Below, one piece after another: positions 1 to 8,550 of a stretch of DNA of 23,095 nucleotides (position 1 is its first letter; every line of letters starts with the position of its first letter). Source of the stretch: Kocuria sp. (GTDB taxonomy: Bacteria; Actinomycetota; Actinomycetes; Actinomycetales; Micrococcaceae); assembly GCA_030454085.1 (NCBI GenBank), contig JAKDJD010000036.1:1-23095 (forward strand), written 5' to 3'. Below the pieces are notes generated by a model. It did no database searches. It was not told the origin of the DNA and saw nothing but the letters and a program-made list of their open reading frames with translations. The translations under genes and the position numbers were made by a program.

Positions 1-19
1 GATGAGGAAGGTGGTGCTG

Positions 20-670
20 ATGCTGGTCGCGGACCCGTCCTCACGCGATGACGTTCCGAAGCTGGTCGGATTGGTCGATCAACTGCTCGCGGCAGCGTTC
101 GTGCTGTGCGTGTTGGCTGGAGCGATCCTGGTGGTGCTGATCGTTGCCCAGAAAATGGGCCGGCGGCCGTTCGGGCTACTGATTGACCCGGGGAAACTGG
201 GTTTGGTCGCAGTCGGAGCGATGATCCTGGGATCAGCCTCCGGTGGGGTGCTGTGGGGGTCACGGCTGTATACGCCAGCAAAAGAAGCAGAGCCGCAAAA
301 GGTCCAACCTGCCTACGAAAGCATCAACGACTGCAAACCGAAGGGGCAGAAAGTCGCTGACGACCCGGGCAAGGCCAAGAACATCTTAGGCGAGACGGCA
401 TACGGGAAGCTCAACGACCGACTCAACGGACAAATCGAAAACACCGGGTCCGGGCCGTCAAAGGTTTACAAGGATGCGTTCCTTGACTTCAAACCATCCA
501 AGGACGACGACTCGTGCGGTGACAAACCGGCCTCCTGCTACAAGATCAAGGTCACCTATATGAGTTATGAGGGTGCTGCGATCGGTTCGAACTGGAAGGA
601 ATCATCCGGGTGGGTCGAACCCGACGGGGCCGATAAAGACAGCTGCGGCGGAGACTTGCAGCAATTTTAG
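20..670 (+). CDS. Membrane-anchored T4SS-associated protein, two helices plus Cys-containing domain
   Basis: I do not recognise a named family. From the ATG at 20 the protein is 216 aa. Two hydrophobic segments lie at about residues 22-43 and 60-82. A hydrophilic C-terminal domain of about 130 residues follows, with four cysteines (in CKPKG, SCGD, SCYK and SCGG) that could form disulfides outside the membrane. I prefer the start at 20 because GAGGAAGG (4-11) sits 8 nt upstream. An in-frame ATG at 2 leaves no room to see a ribosome site, and the frame is open to the window edge, so a longer protein cannot be excluded. It is the first visible gene of a same-strand series of conjugation genes. 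A channel or envelope role is inferred from position and topology only. Confidence 0.75.
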   Translation: MLVADPSSRDDVPKLVGLVDQLLAAAFVLCVLAGAILVVLIVAQKMGRRPFGLLIDPGKLGLVAVGAMILGSASGGVLWGSRLYTPAKEAEPQKVQPAYESINDCKPKGQKVADDPGKAKNILGETAYGKLNDRLNGQIENTGSGPSKVYKDAFLDFKPSKDDDSCGDKPASCYKIKVTYMSYEGAAIGSNWKESSGWVEPDGADKDSCGGDLQQF

Positions 671-719
671 AACGATCCTGACCAACCAATTTTGAGCACT
701 ACGAATGAAGGAGAACCTC

Positions 720-1046
720 ATGCTCGCAACTGTCCAAAACACTCTTGTCAATGCCTCTGGAGCGGTGGTCGCTGCCGGGTTCGACCCGGGGGTCGATCCA
801 AACGGTGGTGCACCCTGGATGGGCACTCTGAGGAACATCACAGGCATGATCATGGCTACTTGCATTGTGCTGCTGGTCCTGCTGCTGGTGGTCGCTGTGG
901 TCCTTCTGGTCACTGGCAAGCTCTCCCATCACGGCGGGGCCCAGGGCGTGGGAATCACTGCCCTGATTTGGGGCCTGATCGGAGCTGCTGTGATCGGGTC
1001 GCTCTCGGGGCTCGTCTTCTGGTTCTCGAACATGGGCCTGTCCTAA
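720..1046 (+). CDS. Small two-helix membrane protein, VirB2/TrbC pilin-like position
   Basis: The 108-aa protein has a short polar N-terminus and two strongly hydrophobic segments at about residues 40-66 and 74-101, separated by a short Lys/His/Gly loop (GKLSHHGG). This size and two-helix architecture resemble VirB2/TrbC-type pilins and the small membrane proteins of actinobacterial conjugation operons. There is no diagnostic motif, so the pilin role is an inference. An in-frame ATG at 705 exists, but AAGGAG at 708-713 stands 6 nt before the ATG at 720, and that decides the start. It lies 49 nt after the preceding gene and 57 nt before the TrbL-like gene, on the same strand, and is probably in the same transcript. 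Confidence 0.8.
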   Translation: MLATVQNTLVNASGAVVAAGFDPGVDPNGGAPWMGTLRNITGMIMATCIVLLVLLLVVAVVLLVTGKLSHHGGAQGVGITALIWGLIGAAVIGSLSGLVFWFSNMGLS

Positions 1047-1103
1047 ACGAATGTCCGCGTAGCCAGTAATCGGGCTGGGCGTAGGTGAAAGGAAGGAACC
1101 GAG

Positions 1104-2063
1104 ATGGACTTCAGTTTTGGTGATCTTTTCGGAGACTCGGGACAAACGTTCTTCGACGCCATCGAGAACTTCGCGGTCCAAGCGAATAACTTCTTGTCCG
1201 ATAGCTTCGCCCAGTCCGATGTTGGGGATTCTTGGTGGGCTGCTGTGGTCGGGACCCCGACGCAGGAAGGGGTCCTGGCGACCTGGATGACCGTGCTTGC
1301 TCCGGTCATCGTGTTGCTGGTGGCCGTACAGGTCGTCATGGCCTTGTTCCGGGGATCCTCGGTGGGCCTGGCACGAGCTTTTGTCGGTGGCTGGTTGGGT
1401 ATCCCGGGGACCTACGTCATGGTCTGGATTGTCCAAGCAGCGACCGCTGCTTCGGATGAGATCGCCGGATACATGATGCGCAAAGGCGAGAACCAAACGC
1501 AGGCCGCGTTCATGAAAATCTTCGGTATCCAGATCACTGACGGGAAGCTGACTGGGATGAACAAGTCCTACTGGATGTGGGACGGAGTCATGGACAAAGC
1601 CGGTGGCTGGGTCCTGTTGGTTCCTTTGATGCTGATCTTTTTGATCTGGGTCTTGTCCTTGGTTCTCTCGTTCGTCATGTCCTTGCGGGCGATGGGGCTG
1701 ATCATTCTTGCCTCGATGGCGGGCTGGGCAGTGGTCTCGATGACCTTGGAGATGACGAAATCCTGGTTCAGTCGTTGGTTGAGCATGGTGGTGGGCCTGC
1801 TGCTGGCCAAACCGTTGGCCGCGGGAGTGCTGATTCTTTCGGCCACGGTCTTCAACTACTCGGATGCTGGACCCCAGTTCGCGGCTGGGTTGGCTGGACT
1901 GGTCGTATCCATCGCGTTGCCGTTTGTGGCGGTCAGCCTGTTCGCGTTCACCCCGGCTGGTCAAGTCGGAAGTACTGATAAAGCCCTAGGTGCTGGCGGG
2001 GCTGCCCCGGTTCGAGGTGCCTCTCGTGCGCTGTCTGGGCTGTCGCGTCTGAGGAGGAAGTAG
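1104..2063 (+). CDS. TrbL/VirB6-like polytopic inner-membrane channel protein
   Basis: The 319-aa protein has six predicted membrane segments at about residues 60-82, 93-114, 168-192, 196-214, 226-249 and 259-282. An amphipathic N-terminal region precedes them, and a short Gly/Ala/Arg-rich tail ending in LRRK follows. TrbL/VirB6 proteins form the polytopic core of the inner-membrane translocation channel. The assignment rests on topology, length and position between a pilin-like gene and the SCO6880/VirB4 genes, because this family has little sequence signature. The start is set by GGAAGGA at 1091-1097, 6 nt before the ATG. The next gene begins 6 nt after the stop, which suggests translational coupling. 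Confidence 0.8.
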   Translation: MDFSFGDLFGDSGQTFFDAIENFAVQANNFLSDSFAQSDVGDSWWAAVVGTPTQEGVLATWMTVLAPVIVLLVAVQVVMALFRGSSVGLARAFVGGWLGIPGTYVMVWIVQAATAASDEIAGYMMRKGENQTQAAFMKIFGIQITDGKLTGMNKSYWMWDGVMDKAGGWVLLVPLMLIFLIWVLSLVLSFVMSLRAMGLIILASMAGWAVVSMTLEMTKSWFSRWLSMVVGLLLAKPLAAGVLILSATVFNYSDAGPQFAAGLAGLVVSIALPFVAVSLFAFTPAGQVGSTDKALGAGGAAPVRGASRALSGLSRLRRK

Positions 2064-2069
2064 AAGATC

Positions 2070-3617
2070 ATGAGTTCGATTAATGACCAGGTGGAACTGG
2101 AACCGGCGCATTTTCCTCGGAAGGAAAAGTCGGGGTTCATTCTTGGGTTGAACGTGGGGCCTGGTATCGCAGTGCTGGTCACGGTTGGTCTGGCTGTGGT
2201 TTGTGCGATTAAGATTCCGTTCCCTTTCGGGCCGCTGTTGGGGCTGTGCTTGTTGCCGCTGGCCGGTTTCCTGGGTTGGGCCCGGTTCAAGGGACTTCAT
2301 CTCTTCGATTGGTTGAAGTTGGGCTGGTCTCACCTGGTCCGGCGTGTGACTCAGCAAAGTGACTATCTGGCACCTAGCCCCCATGCTGATGCCAAAGCGG
2401 AGGCCAAAGCCGACGCCCGCGCCGAGCAGGCAGATGCCAAAGCGGCTGCTGAGGCCGAGCAGTGGGACGAGCCGGTCCCGCCGAAGACGCAGAAACCAAT
2501 CAAGCTTCAGCTACCCGGTGCGGCCAACGAATTGCGCCTGTACACCGGTCCGTCCGGGCGGGCTATCGTGCACAACCCGCTACGACGCCGAGTCACGGTC
2601 ACAGCGGTGCTCGACAATGACAACTTCACGCTCAAAGACGATCCGGCGAAGGCTGAAGTCTTGGATAACTGGGCCAGCATTTTGGATGTGGTGGGCGGTC
2701 ACTATGAGGTCGAAGCGGTCATCCCCTCGGATGTGACCACGGTGGTCTCTGGTGTGCAGATGTCGCAGTTCTATGAGGACGCCGCCGAACATCACGGTGC
2801 AGGAGCCAACCTGAATCCAGTGGCTCATGCCGGGTACATGGACCTTTTGCGGTCCTCGCCGATGACGAAACATCCGCAATATCTGACGATCAACATTTCG
2901 ATCCCGCGGATGAAAACCGAGATCAAAGCCAACGGGTCCGGGGTGGCGGGGCTACTGGCCTCAGTCGAACAGAAGATCCGCGCTTTGGAGGACGACTTGA
3001 ACGCAAACAGCTTCAAAGTCGATCACTGGGTCGGTGTCGAGGAACGCCGCAGGCTGTGCAATGAGGCATTTACCGGGATCACGGACGAATCCGACGGTGT
3101 GGGCACCAGCCCGGTGGGTATCCGCGCGTATTGGGACAAGCTGCGCGTCGACGACATCTATCACCGGTCGTTCATCGTCCAGGAATGGCCGCTAAAGCCT
3201 GCCCCGCAGGGGTTCTTGGAAAAGCTGGTCTTCGCCGGGCAGTTCCGGCATGCGGTGACGTTGGTCCACCGCCGTGGTGATGACGAGAAGGCGCTGCGAG
3301 ATGCCTCGAACGCGGTCAAAGATGCCGAGGATGCAGAAGACCTCTCGGCCCGGACCGGGCGTCGCATCTCGCGGGAGATGACCCGAGAGAAGGAGGACCT
3401 GGTGCGGAGGGAAGAAGAACTGGTCGCAGGTTCCTCCGATGTCCGGTTCCAGGGATTCATTTCGGTGACAGGCCGGACCCCGGATGAGTTGGAACAGAAC
3501 ACTCGGGATATGTATTCGGCTGCGGCGCGAGGGAATATGCGGATCCGCCCGTGCTTCGGGCAGCAGTTCCAGGGATTCCTGGCCGCGACAGGGCAACTGG
3601 GGTTCGGGGCCGACTGA
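2070..3617 (+). CDS. SCO6880-family conjugation protein (PrgI-like membrane region plus VirB4-N-like domain)
   Basis: The 515-aa protein has a short N-terminal tail and two membrane helices at about residues 23-47 and 52-72 (PrgI-like hairpin). An Ala/Lys/Asp/Glu linker at about 103-133 is built partly from a repeated 13-bp unit. A soluble domain of about 380 residues follows, without a Walker A motif. This matches the actinobacterial SCO6880 family, in which a PrgI-like hairpin is joined to a region resembling the non-ATPase half of VirB4. It would sit in the membrane and recruit the VirB4-like ATPase encoded next. GAGGAGGAAG (2051-2060) precedes the ATG. A charged stretch at about 415-455 may form a coiled coil. 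The family assignment is from memory of its layout. Confidence 0.85.
   Translation: MSSINDQVELEPAHFPRKEKSGFILGLNVGPGIAVLVTVGLAVVCAIKIPFPFGPLLGLCLLPLAGFLGWARFKGLHLFDWLKLGWSHLVRRVTQQSDYLAPSPHADAKAEAKADARAEQADAKAAAEAEQWDEPVPPKTQKPIKLQLPGAANELRLYTGPSGRAIVHNPLRRRVTVTAVLDNDNFTLKDDPAKAEVLDNWASILDVVGGHYEVEAVIPSDVTTVVSGVQMSQFYEDAAEHHGAGANLNPVAHAGYMDLLRSSPMTKHPQYLTINISIPRMKTEIKANGSGVAGLLASVEQKIRALEDDLNANSFKVDHWVGVEERRRLCNEAFTGITDESDGVGTSPVGIRAYWDKLRVDDIYHRSFIVQEWPLKPAPQGFLEKLVFAGQFRHAVTLVHRRGDDEKALRDASNAVKDAEDAEDLSARTGRRISREMTREKEDLVRREEELVAGSSDVRFQGFISVTGRTPDELEQNTRDMYSAAARGNMRIRPCFGQQFQGFLAATGQLGFGAD
2388..2445 (+). repeat. 13-bp direct repeat in linker of SCO6880-like gene
   Basis: GATGCCAAAGCGG occurs at 2388-2400 and again at 2433-2445, both inside the Ala/Lys/Asp/Glu-rich linker. 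The spacing is a multiple of three, so gain or loss of a unit would keep the frame. This suggests the linker grew by small in-frame duplications. Confidence 0.6.
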
Positions 3618-3651
3618 CTCCGAGTTTGAGACGGCGAGAGAAGGAGAAACT

Positions 3652-5223
3652 ATGCGTGATCTAACAGAGGTTCCCGAAGAATTCGGTCTGGTGTCCTTTC
3701 AAGACCCCGACGATGAGCCCGAGGTCGCACGAATCAACCGGAAGACCGCGCGCCGGATGCGGCAACAGTTCGACCGGGAAGTCAAACGCAAGCGCATCAA
3801 CTACATTCCCGGGCCGATTTATGGGTCCGGCGGAGCAGCTCGTGCTCACAATCTGCGTGGTGGCCTCGATGTCCTGGCGAATCTGAGACGATCGACGTCC
3901 TACACCGTCGCGGCCGCGTATCCGTTGGTGGCATCCGGCTCACTCGGTGTGCCGGGGGTGTGCATGGGCACAGACGAGACCGGTGGCGGTGGATTCTTCT
4001 TCGACCCGTGGGAACTGTATAACCACAAGATTGTCTCCGGATTTTCCATGCTGGTGCTGGGATCCATCGGTAAGGGAAAATCCACCATGGTCAAATCCTT
4101 GGTCGCGCGGCTGGTCTTGGCCGGACGGCGTGCGGTGATCATGACCGATAAGAAGGGCGAATGGCTGCTGGTGGCCCGATTCTTGGGCGGGAAGGTCATC
4201 ACGCCGGGCCAGCGCCGGATCAACCCGTTGGAAGAAGGGATTCGTCCCTCGACCGATGCCGAGGGTAACCCGTTGACCGACCAGATGTGGAAGCGCATGG
4301 TCCGTTCTCGCCGGTTGTCTCTGATCACCTCGTGCGCACAGATTCTGGAAGACCGGAAGCTGCACGCCAACGAGCACAAGGCCATCCGTATGGCCGTCGA
4401 CAAGGCGGTGGGTACTGCCGAGGGTGAGAAGCGTCAGCCGATTATCCCAGAGGTTCTGAAGGACCTGGAGAACCCGCCGGAGGACGTCAACGAGCGGCTG
4501 CGGGCCGGGTTCGAAGAGATGTCAGCGACGTTGTCTCGGATGGTCGATGGTGACCTGGAAGGGATGTTCGACGGGACCTCGGACGAGACCTTCGACCCCT
4601 CTGCACCGATAGTCGTGCTCAACACCCGAGGACTCGACGGCATCTCGGAGGATGGGAAAAAGATCGCATACGCGTGCACCCAGTCCTGGGCCGAGGCCGC
4701 GGTGACCAGCCGGGATTATGGGCAACGGATCCTGGTCTACGAGGAAGGCGCGGAAGCGTTGGGTGATCCGGGCTCCTTGTCGCGGATGGTGACTCAGTGG
4801 AAGTTGGCCCGTGATTACGGGATTTGCAACGTTCTGGTTCTGCACAAACTCGGGGATCTGAACATGGCAGGAGATGTCGGGTCCAAGACGCACGCCGAAG
4901 CGCTCTCGTTGTTGGGGGATTCGGATATTCGCGTGGTGTATCACCAGAACCCGGATCAGATGAAAGCAACCCGGGAGGCCCTGGACCTGACCGATCGGGA
5001 ATGCGAGAAGGTTCAGGAGTTCGGCACGGGGTTTGGGCTCTGGAAACTCGGCGGGCGGTCTTTCCTGGTCCGCAACGTCATGACGAAACCGGAACGCTCG
5101 ATCTTCGACACGGATGCCGCGTTGAAAACCGCCCGTGACGAGGAAGCCGACGACGTCGGCAAGGACGAGCCAGTCCAACCGATCGAGGAGATCGGTTCCA
5201 GCGAAGGAGCTGAGCACAGATGA
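3652..5223 (+). CDS. VirB4-like conjugation ATPase
   Basis: The 523-aa cytoplasmic ATPase powers T4SS assembly and substrate transfer. Walker A is GSIGKGKST at residues 137-145. The strand-and-acid region ILVYEEG (360-366) fits Walker B, with E364-E365 where most relatives have Asp-Glu. The fragment VLNTRGLDG and the late region QNPDQMKATREALDLTD resemble VirB4/TraC-type proteins. The usual VirB4 N-terminal half is missing and appears to be supplied by the preceding SCO6880-like protein. The ATG at 3652 follows AGAAGGAGA at about 3639-3647. The frame is open upstream to 3484, but that stretch lies inside the preceding gene and is not used. The stop overlaps the next start (ATGA at 5220-5223), so it is translationally coupled to the coupling protein. 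Confidence 0.92.
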   Translation: MRDLTEVPEEFGLVSFQDPDDEPEVARINRKTARRMRQQFDREVKRKRINYIPGPIYGSGGAARAHNLRGGLDVLANLRRSTSYTVAAAYPLVASGSLGVPGVCMGTDETGGGGFFFDPWELYNHKIVSGFSMLVLGSIGKGKSTMVKSLVARLVLAGRRAVIMTDKKGEWLLVARFLGGKVITPGQRRINPLEEGIRPSTDAEGNPLTDQMWKRMVRSRRLSLITSCAQILEDRKLHANEHKAIRMAVDKAVGTAEGEKRQPIIPEVLKDLENPPEDVNERLRAGFEEMSATLSRMVDGDLEGMFDGTSDETFDPSAPIVVLNTRGLDGISEDGKKIAYACTQSWAEAAVTSRDYGQRILVYEEGAEALGDPGSLSRMVTQWKLARDYGICNVLVLHKLGDLNMAGDVGSKTHAEALSLLGDSDIRVVYHQNPDQMKATREALDLTDRECEKVQEFGTGFGLWKLGGRSFLVRNVMTKPERSIFDTDAALKTARDEEADDVGKDEPVQPIEEIGSSEGAEHR

Positions 5224-7040
5224 ACCAGATGAAGCCTGGTGAAATGGTCCTGGCGGTGATCATCGGGCTCGCCGTGGTCGTGGTCGGAGTGCCTGGAATG
5301 ATTCTGGCGGCGGCGCAACGGATCAGTTGCGGACAGTTCCACATATTTGGCCCGGGCCAGATCATGGGCAGTCTTTCCTCCGGGTTGGGGCAGGTCGATG
5401 CCGGGGGCGCATGTGCTGCGTCAACCTCGGTGAACCGGACGACGGCTTTGGCGACCGTGCTGCTGGTGGCGGTCGTGATCGGGGTCGTGGTGTATGCGGT
5501 GCGTCGCTGGAAGCAGTCGGGCCTGAAACTGATTTTGGATGTCCGCAAACGTGATGGAATCGCTCAGGCACATGAGGTCAAAACCCAGGCTGGGACAAAG
5601 GCGCTTAAAGCCAAGGCCGGTGAAATTCGGCCGACGATCAAACGTCCGAAACTGGCTGATGCCGGCCGGCCGCTGGGAGCGTCGCAGGGTCAACCGGTGT
5701 GGGTGTCGATGGAAGATTCTGTCGTGCTATTGGGGCCTCCGCGGTCCGGCAAGGGCTTCTTTGCCGTGATCAACTCGATTCTTGATTCGCCGGGTGCTGT
5801 GGTGACGACCTCAACGCGCGGCGACAACGTGGCCGCGACGAAGAACTTACGAGAGAAGACGGGACCAGTGACGGTGTTCGATCCGCAGGGGCTGTCGGGC
5901 TACCGGTCGTCGTTGAAATGGTCACCCTTTCACGGGTGTGAGGACCCGACTGTGGCTCGGAACCGGGCAGGAACGCTGATCGCCGCCTCCGGGATGGGCC
6001 AGTCAACGTCGAATGCGGAATGGGCTGAGCAGGCAGAAGTGATTCTGATGTACCTGTTGCAGGCTGCCGCATTGGGCAAGTGCAGCGTTGGTGAGTTTGC
6101 CGCGTGGGGCCAGTCCGCAGATCGTGCCCGCGACGCCGTCGAGGTGTTGGAGCAGACGAAAGAGGCCACACCGGGGTGGGCCGGTAACCTGCGCGCCGCC
6201 ATTGAGACCGACCCGAAGATGCAGGCATCGAAATGGATGGGTGTCTCAGGAGCAACGCAAGGGCTGACGATTCCCGGTGTCGCGGAGGCGCTGGACCCGA
6301 AGGACGGCGATGCGGTCTTCGATGCCAAGAAATTCATCGAGTCGAAAGGAACCCTGTTCCTGTTGGGCACCAAATCCGGTGGAGGGGCCTCGGCCCCGTT
6401 CTTGATCGCGTTGATGGACGAAATCAATGTCACCGCCCGCGAGATGGCGTTCAGGATGCCGAAGAACCGGTTGGAACCGCCCCTGTCGTTCATTCTGGAC
6501 GAGATCGCGAATATCGCTCCCTGGAAGGAGCTGCCGACGATCATGTCCGATGGTGGCGGTGTCGGTATCTCGACAATGGTGGTGCTGCAGTCCCCCGCAC
6601 AGGCCAGAGCACAGTGGGGTGCGGATAACGCCGAAGCGTTGTTGAACGCTGCAATTGTCACGGTCCAGCTGGGCGGGTCGACCAATGATGCTGAATTGCG
6701 GAAATTCACTGACCTGATGGGCGAACGGAAGGTCACGCAGAAATCGAAATCGTGGTCTGACCAGGGCTCTACGTCCTCGGAGCAGTCAGGGAAGGAACAA
6801 GTCATGACTGTGGCCGAACTCCGCCGGTTGCCGAAGGGATACGGGCTGTTGCTGAACCGGGCAGCGCGTCCCATCATCCTGAAGATGCGCCCCTGGATTC
6901 GCCGACGGGATGCAAAGGATATCAAGACCTCAATGAAGGAATTCGGCATCACCGTAGCCAAGCACAAGCAAGAGGCCGAAGGTGAGGTCTCCGGGCCGGA
7001 GCAGACCAGATCGCAATCCGAGCTGGGAACTGCGGGGTGA
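5220..7040 (+). CDS. VirD4/TraG-type type IV coupling protein
   Basis: The 606-aa protein recruits the relaxase-DNA complex and feeds it to the secretion channel. Membrane segments at about residues 9-32 and 75-95 flank a short extracytoplasmic loop with two cysteines. The cytoplasmic ATPase follows: Walker A GPPRSGKG at 172-179, then TTSTRGDN and VFDPQG (TraG/VirD4 family hallmarks), and Walker B LSFILDEIANIAPW with D427-E428. It continues with GGVGISTMVVLQSPAQ and RRLPKGYGLLL, typical of TraG/TraD proteins in actinobacteria. The start overlaps the VirB4 stop by ATGA. The C-terminal 40 residues are acidic and polar, where coupling proteins often contact relaxase or accessory proteins. Confidence 0.94.
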   Translation: MNQMKPGEMVLAVIIGLAVVVVGVPGMILAAAQRISCGQFHIFGPGQIMGSLSSGLGQVDAGGACAASTSVNRTTALATVLLVAVVIGVVVYAVRRWKQSGLKLILDVRKRDGIAQAHEVKTQAGTKALKAKAGEIRPTIKRPKLADAGRPLGASQGQPVWVSMEDSVVLLGPPRSGKGFFAVINSILDSPGAVVTTSTRGDNVAATKNLREKTGPVTVFDPQGLSGYRSSLKWSPFHGCEDPTVARNRAGTLIAASGMGQSTSNAEWAEQAEVILMYLLQAAALGKCSVGEFAAWGQSADRARDAVEVLEQTKEATPGWAGNLRAAIETDPKMQASKWMGVSGATQGLTIPGVAEALDPKDGDAVFDAKKFIESKGTLFLLGTKSGGGASAPFLIALMDEINVTAREMAFRMPKNRLEPPLSFILDEIANIAPWKELPTIMSDGGGVGISTMVVLQSPAQARAQWGADNAEALLNAAIVTVQLGGSTNDAELRKFTDLMGERKVTQKSKSWSDQGSTSSEQSGKEQVMTVAELRRLPKGYGLLLNRAARPIILKMRPWIRRRDAKDIKTSMKEFGITVAKHKQEAEGEVSGPEQTRSQSELGTAG

Positions 7041-7047
7041 GGCTGGT

Positions 7048-7455
7048 ATGGGGTCGTTGGCGCGTAAAACGGGCAAGGCTGCCCTCGGATACCGGCAGGG
7101 ATATCTGAGTTCGCCGGGGTGGAAGAAGTGGCGACGAGAGTATTTCGAGTCAGTCCGCGCTCAGGGAGTCGTCCCCGCGTGCCAGGGGTGCCTGGCCCGT
7201 GAGGATGAGGTCGCTGACGGGTTGGACCTGCATCACATGAGTTATGACGGGGTTCGTGAAGTCCCGGGTGGATGGAGGTCACGGGAGCAAGCAAAAGATG
7301 TGGTGATGCTGTGCCGCGGGTGTCACCAAAAATTGCATCGGTTGTTGGACCAGCCGCGCAGTGGATGGCGGGGATGGGACCGTCGACAGGCATCGGTTGT
7401 GATAATCCGACGGATGCGGAATCAGGTCAGAGAGAGGGCAAGGAGAGACCGATGA
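7048..7455 (+). CDS. HNH nuclease-like zinc protein
   Basis: The 135-aa protein has paired cysteines C45/C48 (CQGC) and C89/C92 (CRGC) that can bind one structural zinc. Between them lies LHHMSYDG (H62, H63). DVVMLCRGCHQKLH (D84 to H97) supplies the usual HNH end. This is the arrangement of small McrA/HNH-type endonucleases that cut or nick DNA. The N-terminus is basic and the C-terminus is Arg-rich, suggesting nucleic-acid contact. I choose the ATG at 7048 because GGTGAGG (7036-7042) lies 5 nt upstream. A start at 6982 would sit inside the coupling-protein gene. Its last codon overlaps the next ATG (ATGA at 7452-7455). Its target is unknown. Confidence 0.82.
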   Translation: MGSLARKTGKAALGYRQGYLSSPGWKKWRREYFESVRAQGVVPACQGCLAREDEVADGLDLHHMSYDGVREVPGGWRSREQAKDVVMLCRGCHQKLHRLLDQPRSGWRGWDRRQASVVIIRRMRNQVRERARRDR

Positions 7456-7688
7456 GTCGCGGAGAGAATGCTTGTTTTGTGTGTCAGCGCGGGTATGGGC
7501 ACGAGTCGGCCATGTTCAGCATTGCGACACCTGATGGGCTGGGGGTGTACGTCGATGGGTCGTGTTGGCAAGTTATTGATGATTTGGCTCGTCACGAAGG
7601 GATTACCCGGTGGGACGCAGTAACGCGACTACTGGCCAGGATTGAGACCAACTTATTCGGCACGACGAAACTGTTCGGAGGGATGTAG
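7452..7688 (+). CDS. Small hypothetical Cys-pair protein
   Basis: The 78-aa protein is not recognised. CFVC (C8, C11) near the N-terminus and a single later cysteine (C38) could help bind a metal. The C-terminal half (about 39-70) is predicted helical, with DDLARHEGITRWDAVTRLLARIE. The start is supported by AAGGAGAG about 7439-7446 and by the ATGA overlap with the HNH gene. The next gene starts 2 nt after its stop. Its coupling on both sides suggests it is made in step with the nuclease-like protein, but no function can be read from it. Confidence 0.72.
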   Translation: MSRGENACFVCQRGYGHESAMFSIATPDGLGVYVDGSCWQVIDDLARHEGITRWDAVTRLLARIETNLFGTTKLFGGM

Positions 7689-7690
7689 AG

Positions 7691-8548
7691 ATGGATTGGG
7701 CATCACTGAAATCAACGAAAGAAGAGGATGCGGGCGGTGACTGGGACGAGGCCGCACCGGCGGAGGCGGAATCACTGACCGAGGACGCAATCTTCGCCGA
7801 TCCTCAATTCGAGGCGGATGCATCGGATACACAACAGAAGTATCCGTTCTTGGGCAAAAGGTGGCGTGAGATCACTGATCCGGCCGAGGCCAGGCAAGCC
7901 TGGATGTGGCTGCGCGAGTGGGTCGACTGGTTCGTGGCTGAATTCGAGGTCAGTGTCTCGACAATTCCGTCGTGCTGGTACCGGCATCGACCGATTGTCG
8001 CGGAATTGTGGGCCGCGGCCAACGCTGAGATGAAGGCCTGGGAGGAAGAAGCCGCATCGACGCTTCCCCTGACGGCATGGAATAACTACCTGCCCGGTTT
8101 GTTCTCGCGGTTGAGGGAGAACGGCGGCGCAAAACGATGCTCGAAAGATGATCATGTCGCGTCGTCGTGGCATAAGGGATTGGAGGTGAACGAAGCCGAT
8201 TGGGCGGCTCATTTGAGCTCGGTCAATGATGTTGAGGTCGGGCCCTCCCCCGGCCGGTGGCGGATGGCTGCCAGCACGGAATCCGGTAACCAGATTGTCT
8301 CGGACCCGGTCGAGGTTCCGAGTTCTGACTGGTTGGTCGAAGAGAGTGTGTCAGAGCCTGTCCTGGGTGTGGCCGGGGACGGGCAGATCACCGTCTCTGC
8401 GACGGTGACAGGTGACAGGCTGTACCGGAGTTGGTGGGAACGCCAGGAGGCCACCGGCGAATGGATCATGCGCACGAACTCGTTGCGGGATATTTCGGCG
8501 AGGACCGATGACGATGAGGACGCGGACGATCAGGAGGGTGAGGAATAG
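7691..8548 (+). CDS. DUF4913-like protein
   Basis: The 285-aa acidic protein has a central region at about residues 45-150 with regularly spaced aromatics: WMWLREWVDWF, SCWYRHRPIVAELWAA, MKAWEE, LTAWNNYLPGLFSRL. This fits my memory of DUF4913, a domain common on actinobacterial plasmids and conjugative elements with no known function. The N-terminus (about 1-40) is Asp/Glu-rich. The C-terminal part (about 170-285) has beta-like stretches and ends in a strongly acidic tail. GGAGGG (7677-7682) lies 8 nt before the ATG. It is followed after 2 nt by a GTG-started gene. A cytoplasmic accessory role in transfer or establishment is only an inference from position. Confidence 0.78.
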   Translation: MDWASLKSTKEEDAGGDWDEAAPAEAESLTEDAIFADPQFEADASDTQQKYPFLGKRWREITDPAEARQAWMWLREWVDWFVAEFEVSVSTIPSCWYRHRPIVAELWAAANAEMKAWEEEAASTLPLTAWNNYLPGLFSRLRENGGAKRCSKDDHVASSWHKGLEVNEADWAAHLSSVNDVEVGPSPGRWRMAASTESGNQIVSDPVEVPSSDWLVEESVSEPVLGVAGDGQITVSATVTGDRLYRSWWERQEATGEWIMRTNSLRDISARTDDDEDADDQEGEE

Positions 8549-8550
8549 TC

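Noticed and set aside
699..1964. Long antisense open frame (421 aa) opposite the pilin-like and TrbL-like genes
   Set aside because: Its product is His/Gln/Arg/Ser-rich low complexity, has no ribosome site, and mirrors the hydrophobic codons of real membrane-protein genes. It is a shadow frame.
3484..3651. Upstream extension of the VirB4-like gene
   Set aside because: It overlaps the end of the SCO6880-like gene in another frame, and a strong ribosome site lies just before the ATG at 3652.
6982..7047. Upstream start for the HNH gene inside the coupling-protein gene
   Set aside because: The added residues are basic/Pro-rich shadow sequence, and GGTGAGG is well placed for the ATG at 7048.
5930..7393. 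Long antisense open frame (487 aa) opposite the coupling protein
   Set aside because: The composition is Ala/Pro/Ser/Ile-biased without motifs, and the plus strand carries clear VirD4 motifs and codon usage.
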